Counted from the first letter of the stretch, positions 53,601 to 64,000 are shown. The stretch is DNA of 64,000 bases from Corydoras sp. C115 (GCA_019802505.1 JAFMOC010000009.1:10151001-10215000), one strand, 5' to 3'. Program-made: numbers and translations. Notes: a model not told the origin generated them from the letters alone.

Positions 53601-54215
53601 ATAATCTGATAACTCTGTCATCATACAGTTTAAAGCTGACAGAACTTTGTATATCATTTTTGTGCAGAGTCCTGATGGAGCCCACCTCACTTGGGAGCCT
53701 CCATCAATGACGTCAGGAAAAATAATAGAGTATTCGGTGTACCTGGCCATCCAGAGCACTCAGACCACAGAGGCCAGTGCATCAGGTCCAGTGCAGCTGG
53801 CCTTCATGAGAGTGTATTGTGGACAAAACCCTTCCTGTTTGGTGCCATCATCCAGCCTGTCCAATGCCCACATCGACAATACCACTAAACCTGCCATAAT
53901 CTTCCGCATCGCCGCTCGCAACGACAAAGGCTACGGTCCGGCTACACAAGTGCGATGGCTACAAGGTCAGAGAGAGTATTTTGGAACCTGCTTACAGTGT
54001 GATGATCTAATTCATGTTGGGTGTTCTGTGAAAATGAACTTTTTTGTAAATAGGGCAGTCGTAGGTTTGTGGTTTAGGAACCAGTCTTGTAACCTTAAAG
54101 GTCCCCGGTTCGTTTCCCGTTCCCACTAAGTAAGTCCCACTAATACTATGGCTAAGTAACACTAATAATAATACTATGGCTGAAGTGCACTTTAAGGCTT
54201 CGCTTGGATGGGTTA

Positions 54216-54247
<32 letters not shown>

Positions 54248-54888
54248 CACAGTAGGCAAAATGGATAATTTTATCACTTTTAAATACTGTAAATAATATC
54301 TGCCTCGGGCGGCACGGTGGCTTAGTGGTTAGCACGTTCGCCTCTCAGCGCTAGGGATTCCCGGTTCGAATCCCCATCTGGGTGGAGTTTCCATGTTCTC
54401 CCTGTGTCCGCGTGGGTTTCCTCCGGGTTCTCCGGTTTCCTCCCACAGTCCAAAAACATGGATCAAGTCAATTGAATTCTCAAAATTGCCCCATATAGAG
54501 TGTGTCTGTGTGAGTGAGTGTGTACCCAGCGATGGATTGACGCCCTGTCCTGGGTGTATCTGCCCAACGCCCGAGACGTTCTATCCTGGATGGGCATGGG
54601 GAACCCCACCGCGACCCTAATAGAGGATAAAGCGGGAGATAATGAATGAATGAATATCTGCCTCCCGTGTGTGTGTGTTTGTATGTATTAACATGCCTTT
54701 TCTAAATTTGCAGATTCAAGTAAAGATGTCAGACCCGCCCCAAAACGAGCTGTGTCCTCGGCGGATGTGTAAGTCCCTCTGTCAGAAAAGACAATGTCTC
54801 TTTTAAGCTTCTACTGATGTTGATGCTGTATATTTTTCTCAACTGTAGGAAAGGAATTGGTCCAAAGAAAGCCAGAATGGATCAGTAA
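41691..54888 (+). CDS. hcfc1: Host cell factor 1 (HCF-1), complete, 27 coding exons
   Basis: HCF-1 is a chromatin adaptor for E2F, THAP11, OGT and SET1/MLL complexes. Coding exons: 41691-41883, 42067-42215, 42298-42458, 42534-42742, 43778-43862, 43962-44068, 44158-44337, 44421-44735, 44989-45140, 45217-45402, 45533-45757, 45861-45965, 46061-46277, 46360-46502, 48214-48352, 49165-49364, 49518-50391, 50516-50643, 51238-51402, 51487-51700, 51833-52123, 52840-52943, 53032-53169, 53261-53446, 53668-53965, 54714-54768, 54849-54888. Phases match throughout; 1752 residues (human 2035). Domains: kelch propeller (about 20-361, RWKRVIGWTGPVPRPRHGHR onward), Fn3 start (RPPAPSRVQLIRANTTSLEV), Ser/Thr/Val-rich region, seven HCF repeats (973-1217), Ala/Gln-rich activation region ([20 protein letters not shown]), C-terminal Fn3 pair (FRVAGINTCGRG, LTWEPPS) and basic tail GPKKARMDQ. 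Introns carry a pogo-like element, a Tc1 element and SINEs. Confidence 0.97.
42783..43587 (+). mobile_element. Non-autonomous pogo/Tigger-like DNA transposon, complete copy 2 (hcfc1 intron)
   Basis: Flanked by TA on both sides (42781-42782, 43588-43589). Terminal inverted repeats start CCGTATTTTCCGGA and continue ATAAGGCGCA. The inside matches copy 1 (1-733) but has an extra deletion near the left and a one-base insertion that breaks the remnant transposase frame (ACTCGGGAGG against ACTCGGAGG). It has no coding capacity. Confidence 0.9.
46541..48158 (+). mobile_element. Tc1/mariner transposon, apparently intact, in an hcfc1 intron
   Basis: It spans 1618 bases. The left end CAGTTGTGATCAAATTTATT and the right end are inverted repeats (one mismatch at the last base), and TA target duplications lie at 46539-46540 and 48159-48160. 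It carries a full-length transposase gene in the same direction as hcfc1. Confidence 0.95.
46917..47939 (+). CDS. Tc1-family DDE transposase, full length
   Basis: The enzyme cuts and pastes its own element at TA sites. The frame is open for 340 residues, the normal Tc1 length. Residues 1-110 form the paired-like DNA-binding domain with two helix-turn-helix units joined by a GRGRKK-type AT-hook/nuclear-localisation segment (57-62). The catalytic triad is complete: Asp153 in LWSDETK, Asp244 in FQQDNDPKHT and Glu279 in SPDLNPIENLWWDLKK, at the same positions as in Sleeping Beauty-type enzymes. A Gly-rich box HGGGSIMLWG (187-196) is present. An ATG 12 bases further upstream is in frame, but MVKAREWSQ is the usual family start. 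No stop or frameshift is seen, so it could be active, though substitutions at key sites cannot be judged by eye. Confidence 0.95.
   Translation: MVKAREWSQKTREEVIALHKNGNGYKKIAKLLNIPRDTIGSIIRKFKLKGTVETLPGRGRKKILTATAVRYLKRNVEKNPRVTAKELKKDLSDVGTEVSAQTIRRALHNEDLHARTPRRTPLLTPKNKKSRLQYAKSHVDKPQRFWDSVLWSDETKLELFGTMDQRYVWRRKNQAYEQKNTLPTVKHGGGSIMLWGCFASNGTGKLQRVQGTMNSLQYQEILEENVMESVTNLRLGRRWTFQQDNDPKHTSKSTRAWLNMKGWNILEWPSQSPDLNPIENLWWDLKKAVAVRKPKNVTELEAFAHEEWAKIPIGRCKTLVSSYASRLKAVITGKGCCTKY
48454..48758 (+). mobile_element. SINE (family A) with target-site duplication, in an hcfc1 intron
   Basis: Flanked by ACAAATGTTCACC (48441-48453 and 48759-48771). The first bases of the head are missing and there is a small internal deletion near the CCCCATC motif. 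Confidence 0.9.
49668..50379 (+). repeat. hcfc1: Seven tandem HCF-1 proteolytic repeats within one exon
   Basis: The period is exactly 105 bases (35 codons). Unit starts are at 49668, 49773, 49878, 49983, 50088, 50193 and 50298. Each carries CSNPPCETHETGTTNTAT, the segment threaded into O-GlcNAc transferase and cut beside the essential Glu (residues 980, 1015, 1050, 1085, 1120, 1155 and 1190 of the protein). Unit 2 reads THVTG and unit 4 reads GTTSTAT; the rest are canonical in the core. Confidence 0.97.
52519..52653 (+). mobile_element. Heavily 5'-truncated SINE (family A), 135 bases, in an hcfc1 intron
   Basis: Only the 3' body remains (GCAGCGATGGATTGGCGCCC to the GAATGA tail). It is flanked by the perfect 15-base repeat AATATTACTAAATAC (52504-52518 and 52654-52668), so it was inserted short. 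Confidence 0.9.
54053..54652 (+). mobile_element. Composite of SINE family C plus SINE family A, in an hcfc1 intron
   Basis: Family C (GTTTGTGGTTTAGGAACCAG, GGTTCGTTTCC, (TG)n, AGTAGGCAAAAT) spans about 54053-54290. Family A spans 54307-54652 and is flanked by AATATCTGCCTC (54295-54306 and 54653-54664). The last intron part before exon 26 starts right after it. Confidence 0.88.
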
Positions 54889-56080
54889 AGTGTTGATGAG
54901 TAAGAACACAAGGTACATACTCCCTCCTACGACTTTCCTCCCAGAAGACACCGTTTTTCATCTTACTTTACAGTTAAATCGGCTCAAAAGGACCAAATTA
55001 TAACAGAGGAAATCCTTTTAATTAATAAAGCTATGTTTAAAGTCTTCCTGTAGACTTCCCCCTCATGTTCCTGCTGTGTTCGTTCATATTACCATGTTGC
55101 TGACCTGATGTGTTCATGTTTCATCCTCCGATGCTAATGCTATAGATTTCAGGAAATGGAGGGAAGGATGCAACGATTTCCATATTTTGATAAAACCGTA
55201 CGGTGTGAACAGAAACGCAGCACTTCTGCCTGGACACAAAGGAGCTTTTCTTCTTGGAGGGATATTTTATTAAAGGACACTGTGCTTGGATTTCTGTGCA
55301 CATCAGCGGGAGGAGGAAAGAATCGAGGAATGACGTGGACAGATATTTTAGTGGAGGAAAGAAGATTTCGGTTTGACGGAAACTTGCTGTTCGGCAAGTA
55401 ATGATGCAAATGCTTGTGTAGTTTATTTTTTATATATATTTTTCCTTATATGTTAATGTGTATGATGTGCATTTTGATTTAACATCAACCCTTTTTTTTT
55501 ATTCTTTACCGTCGTTTTGAAGCAGTCATGAGACGCTGGTTTATGTACAGCCGGCTCAGTTGTATGTCGAGACTGTGATGTCTCGACCGAAAAAGCGACT
55601 TTTATATTGTTTACTTAACATTTTCGATTACTTCATTGTTACCGTATGCCACAAGTAGCCTAACTGTTAAAGCACATTGCTCCTGTCCTGCACCTCCTCT
55701 CCAACACTGACTGGCAGTGCTCTTATTTGCCTGTAGTGTGCTTACTGTTCCCTTGGCTTCTGGCTTAGCACATTCCCCAGCATGGGTTTGAAAATGTTTT
55801 CTAGTCTCAGTTGTGAAGGAGATTGTCAATATAAAATAAGCTTTTACTTTCAGTTTTTGGAACTGTGTTGTTTTGTTTCTTTGTTTTTTCGTCTTTGAAG
55901 CAAAGTGTCCTGAGAAGGATAAAGTTCTTTTAAGTTAAATTGTAATATAGCACACTGATAGAGCAAAAGTAAAAGGACATGTTAGTCTTTTATATATGAA
56001 CAATTACAGGTTTTTTTCTTGTTCATCATTCTTTAATTGCTTAGTGTCTGATCTTGTAAAATAAACATATATAGATATAT
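54889..56080 (+). other. hcfc1: hcfc1 3' UTR and downstream sequence
   Basis: An AATAAA signal at 55024-55029 is 135 bases past the stop codon. Further signals (for example near 56060) allow a longer 3' UTR. The 86-codon open frame at 55156-55401 has no recognisable domain and I treat it as UTR. Confidence 0.5.
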
Positions 56081-56081
56081 A

Positions 56082-56759
56082 TATACTCACTGGCTGCTTT
56101 AGGTACATCTCCTTGTTCATTGTTTCTACACTATCTTTTCCACTTAGTTCTACAATTACATTCTGTGCTCCAGCTCCATTGTTTGTCAGTCTTCTAATCA
56201 GGAACCTCACAGAACCATCACAGAGCAGGTATTGTTTGGTATTATGACTTTCCGCACTGGTGGTGTGTTAGTGTGTGGTGTGGTGTGTGAGTGGGTCAGA
56301 CACAGCAGTGCTGCTCGAGATGTTAAATGCTGTGTTTATTCACTCTGTATTTATTTCATCACCTCACCTTTTACATGTAAAATCAGAAAGAGTAGCTCAG
56401 TTGTTGCCACAGTTTTGTTCGTCATCCTTTAAAAGATTTCATTGGGATGCTGAACATGGTGCATTTTTGGTGGATGTGTCTGCACAGTGAGTAAATACAG
56501 TGTTTAAAATGATTTATACAAGCACAACACACTAACAGAACTCACCACATCAGTGTCACTGCAGTACTGTGTATGTTCCACCATATTAATAATGAATCGC
56601 CTGCTCTGTAACGTTCTAAACATAACCGAAAACAGAGTGAATGAGACTTTATTTTAAAACTACAAAGTGCATCTGTAATGGACGTGGAATTGATCAAAAT
56701 AGGCAACAAGTAGAAAAGCAAGAAGGTGAACCTGATGAAGTGACCAATGAGTGTATATG
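56082..56759. mobile_element. MITE-like DNA element
   Basis: The ends are imperfect inverted repeats: TATACTCACTGGCTGCTTTAG on the left, ...GAAGTGACCAATGAGTGTATA on the right. The inside has CATCAGTGTCACTGCAGTACTGTG and GTGAGTGGGTCAGACACAGC, common in teleost genomes. Fragments of the family occur at about 40684-40727 and 63890-63970. Confidence 0.65.
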
Positions 56760-58446
56760 CTGTTAACTGTATTTGCTTTTGTTCCTTTGAGGTATTGTTT
56801 AAGGAAATTCAGTAGGTTAATTCACAATGTCTTCTGGTCCAAATGCATAATGCGTTTATTCTGGGTAGTTGCACTCAATCAATTGAATAAATTGTTTTTA
56901 AAGAAATTACATTTGGTTGAATTTAAATATCAGTGTGTGTTTGAGTAAATCAGTGTTTGCGTGTCTGTCTACGTACCCGACCCGAACATGAAATTGATGT
57001 TTTAAGGAAAAGCCTCATCATGCTGCATCATGTGACCTACTGGGAATTGTAAACTCATTCAATAATAAGATTCATGTCTCCGGAATTAGAAAATGCATGG
57101 AGTGTTGAGAATCTTTATAAACACCTCAGTCTTAATATTCAGGTGGAGGAGTTGTAATGTAGAGCCTCTCCACGAACCTAGTACAGGATTAAGCGGAAGA
57201 TAATGAGATAAGATGTAATGCAGCTACTGAATCTGTAGAAAACTGTCAATTTATACCAGAATATTCTTTAAACACATTTAATCTGTCCAGCAATTTAAAA
57301 TGGGTTAAAACTGGGTTATGCAGTGAGACATTGATCTCAAGCACTCCTGTTAATAAACATCTGCCCGACAAAAAATAGTATAAATAAAAGTCCATACGTC
57401 ACATCCGAGGGTGTGGTAGGATCTTTTGAGAGCAGTGTGTTCATTTAATATCAACCAAATAAAGAAAAAAAGAATCAGATTATCAGACAAAAAGTTGTTG
57501 TTTAAAGTAATTCTACATGTTTACTGAATTGAAGGTTGGAATTCAGATGGGTTTGGTCTTTTACCTGAAAAGTGTTTCTATACAGTCTATTAAACATTAT
57601 GTCTATATAGAGCTGAACTTAAAACAGTGTCATCACCTTTAAGTCATGTTTACAATCCTCTTTATATGCAAGGCCAGCAAATTGAGGGCAATTAATACCC
57701 TGCTGATTCGTCCCAGCCCTTCTTTAGGGTTGTGTCTGGTAATGGTGGCAGTTAAGGGTGTGGGACTAAAACTGTAAACTGTATGTTCTACTTCCTTTCA
57801 ATGTGCGCTGCTAAAGAATGATATTCTTTTTACTAATATACTAACTAATTTAAAATTTTTCATTTATTTCTCATGTGTAAATTTCAAGTTTATTTCTATT
57901 TTACCCAATTAATATTAGGTGACATCATTGTCTTTAAAATAGTGATACTGCTGGTCTATTTGTGACAAATTTGACAGCATACACAATAAATGTCTAATGT
58001 TCTTGTAATCTAAAGCATTATTATACGTTTACACTAAAGCTGCTTGGTCCAACAAATATATAATTCAAAATATATAACTGCAATTGAACCCTGATTATCT
58101 CAGTGTTATTAGAAATAATGGATAATGAAAAAGGTCGATATTTATATAGTTTATATACAGTATGTGTATGTATTTGTGTATATACACTCATTCAAATGTA
58201 TATATTAATTTATATATTTAGCTGAATAAATGTTGAAATGTAATAAATATACTGTGCAAATAAATGACAAAATAAATCAGGATTCCCTGACATTACATCT
58301 CACATCTACAAATCTATATTGCTAATATGTTTCTTTTACTAATTAGTTGCACCAGCATGTTACAGAATTTACCCTGCATATGATTTTTATTATATTTCCA
58401 ATGTGCTGACATCTCAATATAATTACATCAGTTATATATTATATAG
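56760..58446. other. AT-rich intergenic sequence
   Basis: No coding exon is seen. It holds the THAP11/ZNF143-type motif at 57040-57051. Confidence 0.5.
57040..57051 (-). promoter_or_regulatory. THAP11/ZNF143-type motif
   Basis: TACAATTCCCAG on the minus strand equals the core of the SBS motif (ACTACAATTCCCAG...), which recruits THAP11, ZNF143 and HCF-1 in vertebrates. It lies 2.15 kb past the hcfc1 stop. Function is inferred from the motif alone. Confidence 0.3.
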
Positions 58447-58728
58447 GGGTGGCTTAGTGTTTAGCACGTTCGCCTCTCGGCGCTAGGGATTCCCGGTTCG
58501 AATCCCCATCTGGGTGGAGTTTCCATGTTCTCCCCGTGTCTGCGTGGGTTTCCTCCGGGTTCTCCGGTTTCCTCCCACAGTCCAAAAACATGGATCAAGT
58601 CAAATGAGTTCTCAATATTGCCCCATATAGAGTGTGTTTGTGTGAGTGAGTGTGTGCCCAGCGATGGATTGGCATCCTGTCCTGCCCCCCCCGCAACCCT
58701 AATATAGGATAAAGCAGAAGATAATGGA
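58447..58728 (+). mobile_element. SINE (family A), internally shortened
   Basis: Head (GGTGGCTTAGTGTTTAGCAC) and body present. The GGATGGGCATGGG part is deleted and replaced by a C-run. Confidence 0.85.
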
Positions 58729-59848
58729 TGCATGTATATTATATTTCGACTAGGTGCTAAAATCACAAATATGCAAGATTAGCTGAAGATGTGTTGGTGC
58801 TGCAAGTAAAATCCACATGAACTAAAAAAAAAAATCAGTAAATTCTAACCATGTATCTAATCTTTGTAACTGCATATCAATGAGGGTCTAATGAGAGGAG
58901 GCACTGATTACTGTATGAACTTCTTTAAAGCTACAAAATTGTAAGTCATGCATTTTAACAGTTTTTTAAAGGATGACCAAAATCCATTAGTGAGGAGTTT
59001 AAAAGCAAGTAATGTAGGACTGTGATAAAGCCATGTGGCGGAAGATGTGTTTTTTTTTTTAAGGGCGGTCGCAACACACAGAGCTGCTCAGCTGGCTGTA
59101 TGGTGAAGTGATAAGACCCTGCATTCATAGAACCCCCTTTCCCCAGAACCTGAGTCAGAGGTTCACTAGCATGGTTTGTAATGTAAGGGTAAGTAAAACG
59201 TAGTATACAGTTATAAAAGCACCATAAATAAACTCTTAACATAGGTACATAGAAATGAGGACTCTCATTGATGTTGTTTTCCAGCAACATGGTGTGGCTA
59301 CATTCTGCTTTATAATTTTTCTTTTACTAAAAATTGTACAAAAAAATCTTTTTGCTTTACCAAAAGTTATCTCTGGTGGAATTAAAAATCCACTTTACAA
59401 TGGCAGTAAATTCCAAAAGCAAATAGACCTTAAAATAATGGTAGGCTGAATAATCTGTAGGGAAAAAAACCTTCAATTTTAATGTAATTAAGTTATATTT
59501 ATATTATATATTTAATGTATAAAGTCCTGAAGGTTTTGAGGTAGCACCACTGAACTTTGCAGGATGGTATGTAAATCAGAGGACAGTTAAATAAAAGAAG
59601 CATGAAACCAACAAGAGATGGACAGAAACCCACAGACACACCAACTCAAGGGTCACCAAAATATCTCTGAGATCAGATGGACTATGTCTGCTCAGTGGGA
59701 TAAAGTCAATTTTTTTCCCCATAGGATTAGAAACACCATCAGGGAGCAGACACACATTATGTTGTTGAAAGCATTAAACCAATACAGTAGATACCGTAGA
59801 CCAAAACCACACATTTCACACACACTAACAAGCCAACTTTTAAATATT
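58729..59848. other. Intergenic sequence without recognised features
   Basis: AT-rich on both strands, with no exon I can support. Confidence 0.45.
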
Positions 59849-59850
59849 CA

Positions 59851-59881
<31 letters not shown>

Positions 59882-59886
<5 letters not shown>

Positions 59887-60232
59887 TTCATTCATTCGTT
59901 ATCTTCCACATTATCCTATATTAGGGTTGCGGGGGGGGGGTTCCCCATGCCCATCCAGGGGAGAACGTTTCAGGCGCTGGGCAGATACAACCAGGACAGG
60001 ACGCCAATCTATTGCTGGGCACAGACTCACGCACACATACACACTCTATATGGGGCAATTTGGAGAACTCAATTGACTTGATCCATGTTTTTGGACTGTG
60101 GGAGGAAACCGGAGAACCCAGTGGAAACCTATGCGGACACGGGGAGAACATGGAAACTCCACCCAGATGATTCGAACCGGGAATCCATAGTGCTGAGAGG
60201 CGAATGTGCTAACCACTAAGCCACCATGCCAC
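59882..60232 (-). mobile_element. SINE (family A) lying within a (TTA)n microsatellite
   Basis: (ATTC)n tail on the left, head GGCATGGTGGCTTAGTGG on the right. (TTA)n tracts flank it at about 59850-59883 and 60234-60301. Confidence 0.88.
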
Positions 60233-60233
60233 A

Positions 60234-60303
<70 letters not shown>

Positions 60304-60325
60304 AATAATAATAATAAATAAATAA
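60234..60325. repeat. (TTA)n then (ATA)n microsatellite
   Basis: About 22 TTA units, then a switch to the reverse-complement-like AATAAT/AATAAATAAATAAA run, so the two halves can pair. Confidence 0.95.
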
Positions 60326-61324
60326 AGCTCTGTATATGCTCAAGGCCATTTACACTTAATCCCCAGCTGTGTTTCTTCAGTGGAATTTGGAAGATCTTGT
60401 TAAGACATATAAAAGTCTAGTTATTTGTTCTCATATCCACTTACTTATTCACTTCTGTGCGGGAATGTGTTATGTCTAATTTACTTATGATTTTCAGAGT
60501 TGGAAAGTAAAAAACATGAAGCAGAATTAAACCAGAACTCGGTAGATAGAAAAGACATTTGCTCTGAGGTACTGAGTCTTTTTTTTTTTATTTATTATTA
60601 TTATTTTTTTTTATACCTGTTGAAGTTTGATAATGAATGTGTATTTAATAGAAAAAACATAATTGCTACAGATAACCTGCTTTGCAAACATACAACCAAA
60701 GACCCTTGATTTTAATCCTCTGCATTTTCTGATTGGGAGGCTGTATGTCCCAACATCTCAGTAATCAGCCTTTATTAGCAACCATGATCAAAACTGACTG
60801 TCTAAAACATTATTAGAATACAATGTTATGTTTTTCTTTTAAAATATGGCAAGAATGATAATGTCCAGCCTTTTTGTAGCCAAACACTTAAATTGAAAAC
60901 AGATTGAGGTTTAGTAAAAGTGTCAAGAACTAACAAACACAGGATTAAGAACTAAGAATACATATTGAAGCAGCTGAAGTGTATGTGTGTGTGAGAACTG
61001 TGATCTCAACTGGACTGGGTTCCAGCTTTGCCCCATGAGCCTATAAGACAGGTTACTTAGAAAATAAGTGATCCATGGTTCAATTGCACAGTGTCTGATA
61101 TTACAGTTCCTTTGTTTGTAAGTATGAGAGGAGTTACACAGAGAGAGAGAGAGACAGACAGACATTGAGAGTGAGATATGCAGTAAAGGGGCGGGGGTTT
61201 ACAGTGTGTGCAGTGGTGTTTCGGCGGGGCTCTGCAATTCCCCAGCCCCTTTCACTGATCTAGATATCAGCTTATCACAATACAGCAGCTCCTGCAGACC
61301 CTGCTACTGGCATCATCATCATCA

Positions 61325-61362
<38 letters not shown>

Positions 61363-62829
61363 TTACCCTCTTTCTAACTCTGTTTATTGACAGGAAGAAA
61401 GAAGTTTTTTCGAGATCAGAGGCATTTTACAATATGTTTCCCATTTTTAATCACACATTATTAAAAAGATCATTAAAATTGCAAATACACAAATTTGGCT
61501 TTTGTTCCGAATCGCATACAAAGCTGTATTTGAACTGTGCATGAGGAAAGTTAAACGCACTTTGACTACCAAATGACATGTACAGTCTCTGGTCTGTATC
61601 TCTAATTATCACTGCACTCTTGCACTATTTGCATTACAGTTCATTGTTGCACTTAACAAAATGGGTTTGTTACATATTTATTTACTTTGCTTGTCTGTCA
61701 CGTCTTCTATTCTCCCTGTTGGTCTTGTTTTCATTCTGAATATGAATAGATTTATAGGGCAAAGGCAAATTTTAAACGACTCAAGCAAAGGCAATATTAA
61801 TTCATTACATAATTCTTTACTTTCAAGTTTTAAATCAGTTTAATCTAATAAATGATAAATCTCAAGGCAGAGCAATCAGTTTATTACAAAGTTTAGGTCT
61901 TATATGCATAGAGCATTTGATGAATACATTTATAGAATTGAAAGTTAACTGACACGCATATCAAAAAATATATATAGACATACTGAATCACTAAATTTAT
62001 TCAGACCATTAAAGTGTCACAATCAAGTTCTATTTCTATGTTTGTGATAATTCAGTGACTGGTGGGGATTCTTTTTGTAACTATAGATAACACTTCACCA
62101 AAACCTAACATTTAAATGGAATTTTAAAAAATCTGATTTTGGCTTCTATTATATCCTATAACATCATTTTTACTTTAGTTTTTTTTAAAAACTAAACACA
62201 GTTTTTAGATCATACTTCATAACAATTTTTTTATACCAAAAATAATCTGAAATACATGCATTTCTAAACCTCATTGTTCTTTATGATTCAGTTCTTACAC
62301 TGATGTATTACTAGGTTTTCTGCAGGATTAACTAAAGCTATTAAAGCTATAAATAAATGATTTGTCTTCAGACCAATTTATTAATATCATCTTGTAAAAA
62401 ATTTAATATGCAGTGAGTGTTTGAACATTTCTAAAGTCAATTAGAAATCTAAAAACTACGTAAACAAATATAACAGGTTTAAAATATGTAAATAATACAA
62501 CAGTCAAGACAATTTTATTTCTCATCAGGTCGACCAAGGACCTGGCTGTTTGGAGTTCTCCCTGTGTCTGCATGGTTTACCACATGGAGTTTTTTTCCAA
62601 AAGCAAATGCTGGTGGGTATTAGATGATGCTAATGTGTAATAAATAAAATGCATACTAATTTTAATTCCTTCATTTCTTTGCATTAATAGGTCTAAGTGA
62701 CTGGACCCATCGATGGTCTAAACTCAGCTGCCATATAATATTCAAATTTCTCCACATGACAGTTTGTGTGGGAGTGTGCTGAAAACTGCCCCTCTCAAAA
62801 CCGCACCCTTTTCTTGGTCCCTTCCAATG
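60326..62829. other. Intergenic sequence with a (CAT)n(CA)n tract
   Basis: A (CATCAT)n(CA)n tract lies at about 61310-61357. The 130 bases before it are less AT-rich than their surroundings. No exon is supported. Confidence 0.45.
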
Positions 62830-63002
62830 TCAAATTAAGAGAGACGCTCCAACACCTCAAAGACAGATAAGCTTCAGAGTTCAGTTCGCAGACTGACACC
62901 ACAACCCCAAACTGCTGCTTCTCTGGGACTGAAGAACCTGAGTGTTTGTACCAACACTTTCTGAATAAGGGAACTCCACTCTGGAGTAACGCAGTGCAGC
63001 CA
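62830..63002 (+). other. Possible non-coding first exon of a gene to the right
   Basis: A less AT-rich block ends in the strong donor GCAGCCAG|GTGAGCG at 63002/63003. No open coding frame with an ATG is convincing, so if real it would be a 5' UTR exon whose coding exons lie outside the window. This rests on composition and one splice-donor match only. Confidence 0.25.
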
Positions 63003-63565
63003 GGTGAGCGTAATTAAACATCTCTCATCTCTTGTGTCATTTACAGCAAAGAATGCAAATGATAATAGTAGAAAATAGACTATTGGGTTGTTCATTACGG
63101 TGAATCTAAACACTCTTCACTAATTTAGAAATGCGGGGGATTAATATACATTATATACATGGATTAGATGGTTTGTGTTTTGATTTATAAGATAATCATC
63201 TGAAGATAAACATTACACATATGTAGCAGAGTATTACAGAACTCCTATACAGAGAACTGTAACTTTTTTTCCCTTAATCATACAAAGCAATTGAATTTAA
63301 ATGGTCACCTCATCATATGCAGTAAAACAATACTTTTTAAAGTCTATTTAAAGGCTATTTTAAAAGGAATTCCAGCTAAAACTTACAGAAGATTTAAATG
63401 ATAATGTCAAAATAAATGTTTAAAAAATATCAACAGTAATCTAAGAATTCATGGTCAATAATATAAATTATACTGCAGTCAGTGTAAAATATTTTGTTCA
63501 TTAACTTCAAATTCAAAATCTTTTAAAACATGTCATACAATCATACAATCTGTTGCAGAACTATA

Positions 63566-63646
<81 letters not shown>

Positions 63647-63800
63647 AAATCCACCAACCATAAATGTCCAGCCGCCAGCATTCTTGTTTGTGGGGTTCTG
63701 TAAAGACTGATGAATAATTACAGGATAACTAACATAAAATGTGCAGCATTAAATTAGCTAATACTTTAGATTGCATCTACAAGATGAAGATTTATGGGAG

Positions 63801-63832
<32 letters not shown>

Positions 63833-64000
63833 AACGTTTTTAAATTTTTTTTTATCCCATTTATATAAAACTCCAGTAGCAGCAACTTTGTCTGATTCAC
63901 TCCTATAAGCACAACACAAACTGATACACCACCACCATGTCAGTGGCAATGGACCAACAACCCTGTACAATGTTGTATGTATATGTATATATATATATAT
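63003..64000. repeat. AT-rich end of window with a long (TA)n and a MITE relic
   Basis: (TA)n spans about 63570-63638; poly(T)/poly(A) spans about 63800-63834; a MITE-like fragment lies at about 63890-63970 (ACACCACCACCATGTCAGTG). No exon is seen. Confidence 0.7.

Noticed and set aside
54307..54375. tRNA-like sequences with box A and box B
   Set aside because: They are the heads of SINEs, followed by the SINE body. They lack a plausible complete cloverleaf and are not independent tRNA genes.
55156..55401. 81-codon open frame after the hcfc1 stop
   Set aside because: It lies in the presumed 3' UTR, has no splice link to hcfc1 and no recognisable domain.

Overview
The window is nuclear DNA from a ray-finned fish. 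It is AT-rich and intron-rich, full of (TA)n, (CA)n and (TTA)n microsatellites, with many copies of a tRNA-derived SINE and an intact Tc1-type transposon. Long-wave opsin next to mir-726 and hcfc1, and a urotensin II precursor ending in [12 protein letters not shown], point to a teleost. The apparent lack of an SWS2 opsin beside LWS hints at an otophysan such as a catfish or knifefish, but that is inference.

Layout, left to right. A probable last exon of the clock gene per3 (+, about 1.1 kb) converges on uts2 (urotensin II, -, 2.8-4.6 kb). A repeat-rich gap follows to 13.2 kb. Then three genes lie on the minus strand: tfe3 (13.2-18.2 kb, MiT/TFE transcription factor), gnl3l (20.9-27.6 kb, nucleolar GTPase) and opn1lw (30.0-31.7 kb, red cone opsin). 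The space upstream of the opsin holds a candidate cone enhancer (34.4-34.8 kb) and the mir-726 hairpin (35.73-35.80 kb). A CpG-rich, YY1/ETS/CRE-containing promoter (39.1-40.3 kb) then leads into hcfc1 (+, 27 coding exons, 41.7-54.9 kb). The last 9 kb hold the hcfc1 3' UTR, a MITE-like element, SINEs and one possible non-coding first exon (62.8-63.0 kb).

I rebuilt every coding exon of uts2, tfe3, gnl3l, opn1lw and hcfc1 by following GT/AG boundaries and codon phase. All five reading frames stay open from start to stop (127, 438, 564, 358 and 1752 residues).

The genes form a conserved neighbourhood rather than one pathway: gnl3l-LWS-hcfc1 is the known vertebrate LWS context, and per3-uts2 is a convergent pair also seen in human. 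Points of interest are a perfectly periodic seven-copy HCF-1 proteolytic repeat array, the missing SWS2 gene, a local duplication-plus-inversion in a tfe3 intron, an intact transposase inside hcfc1, and a composite SINE found twice.
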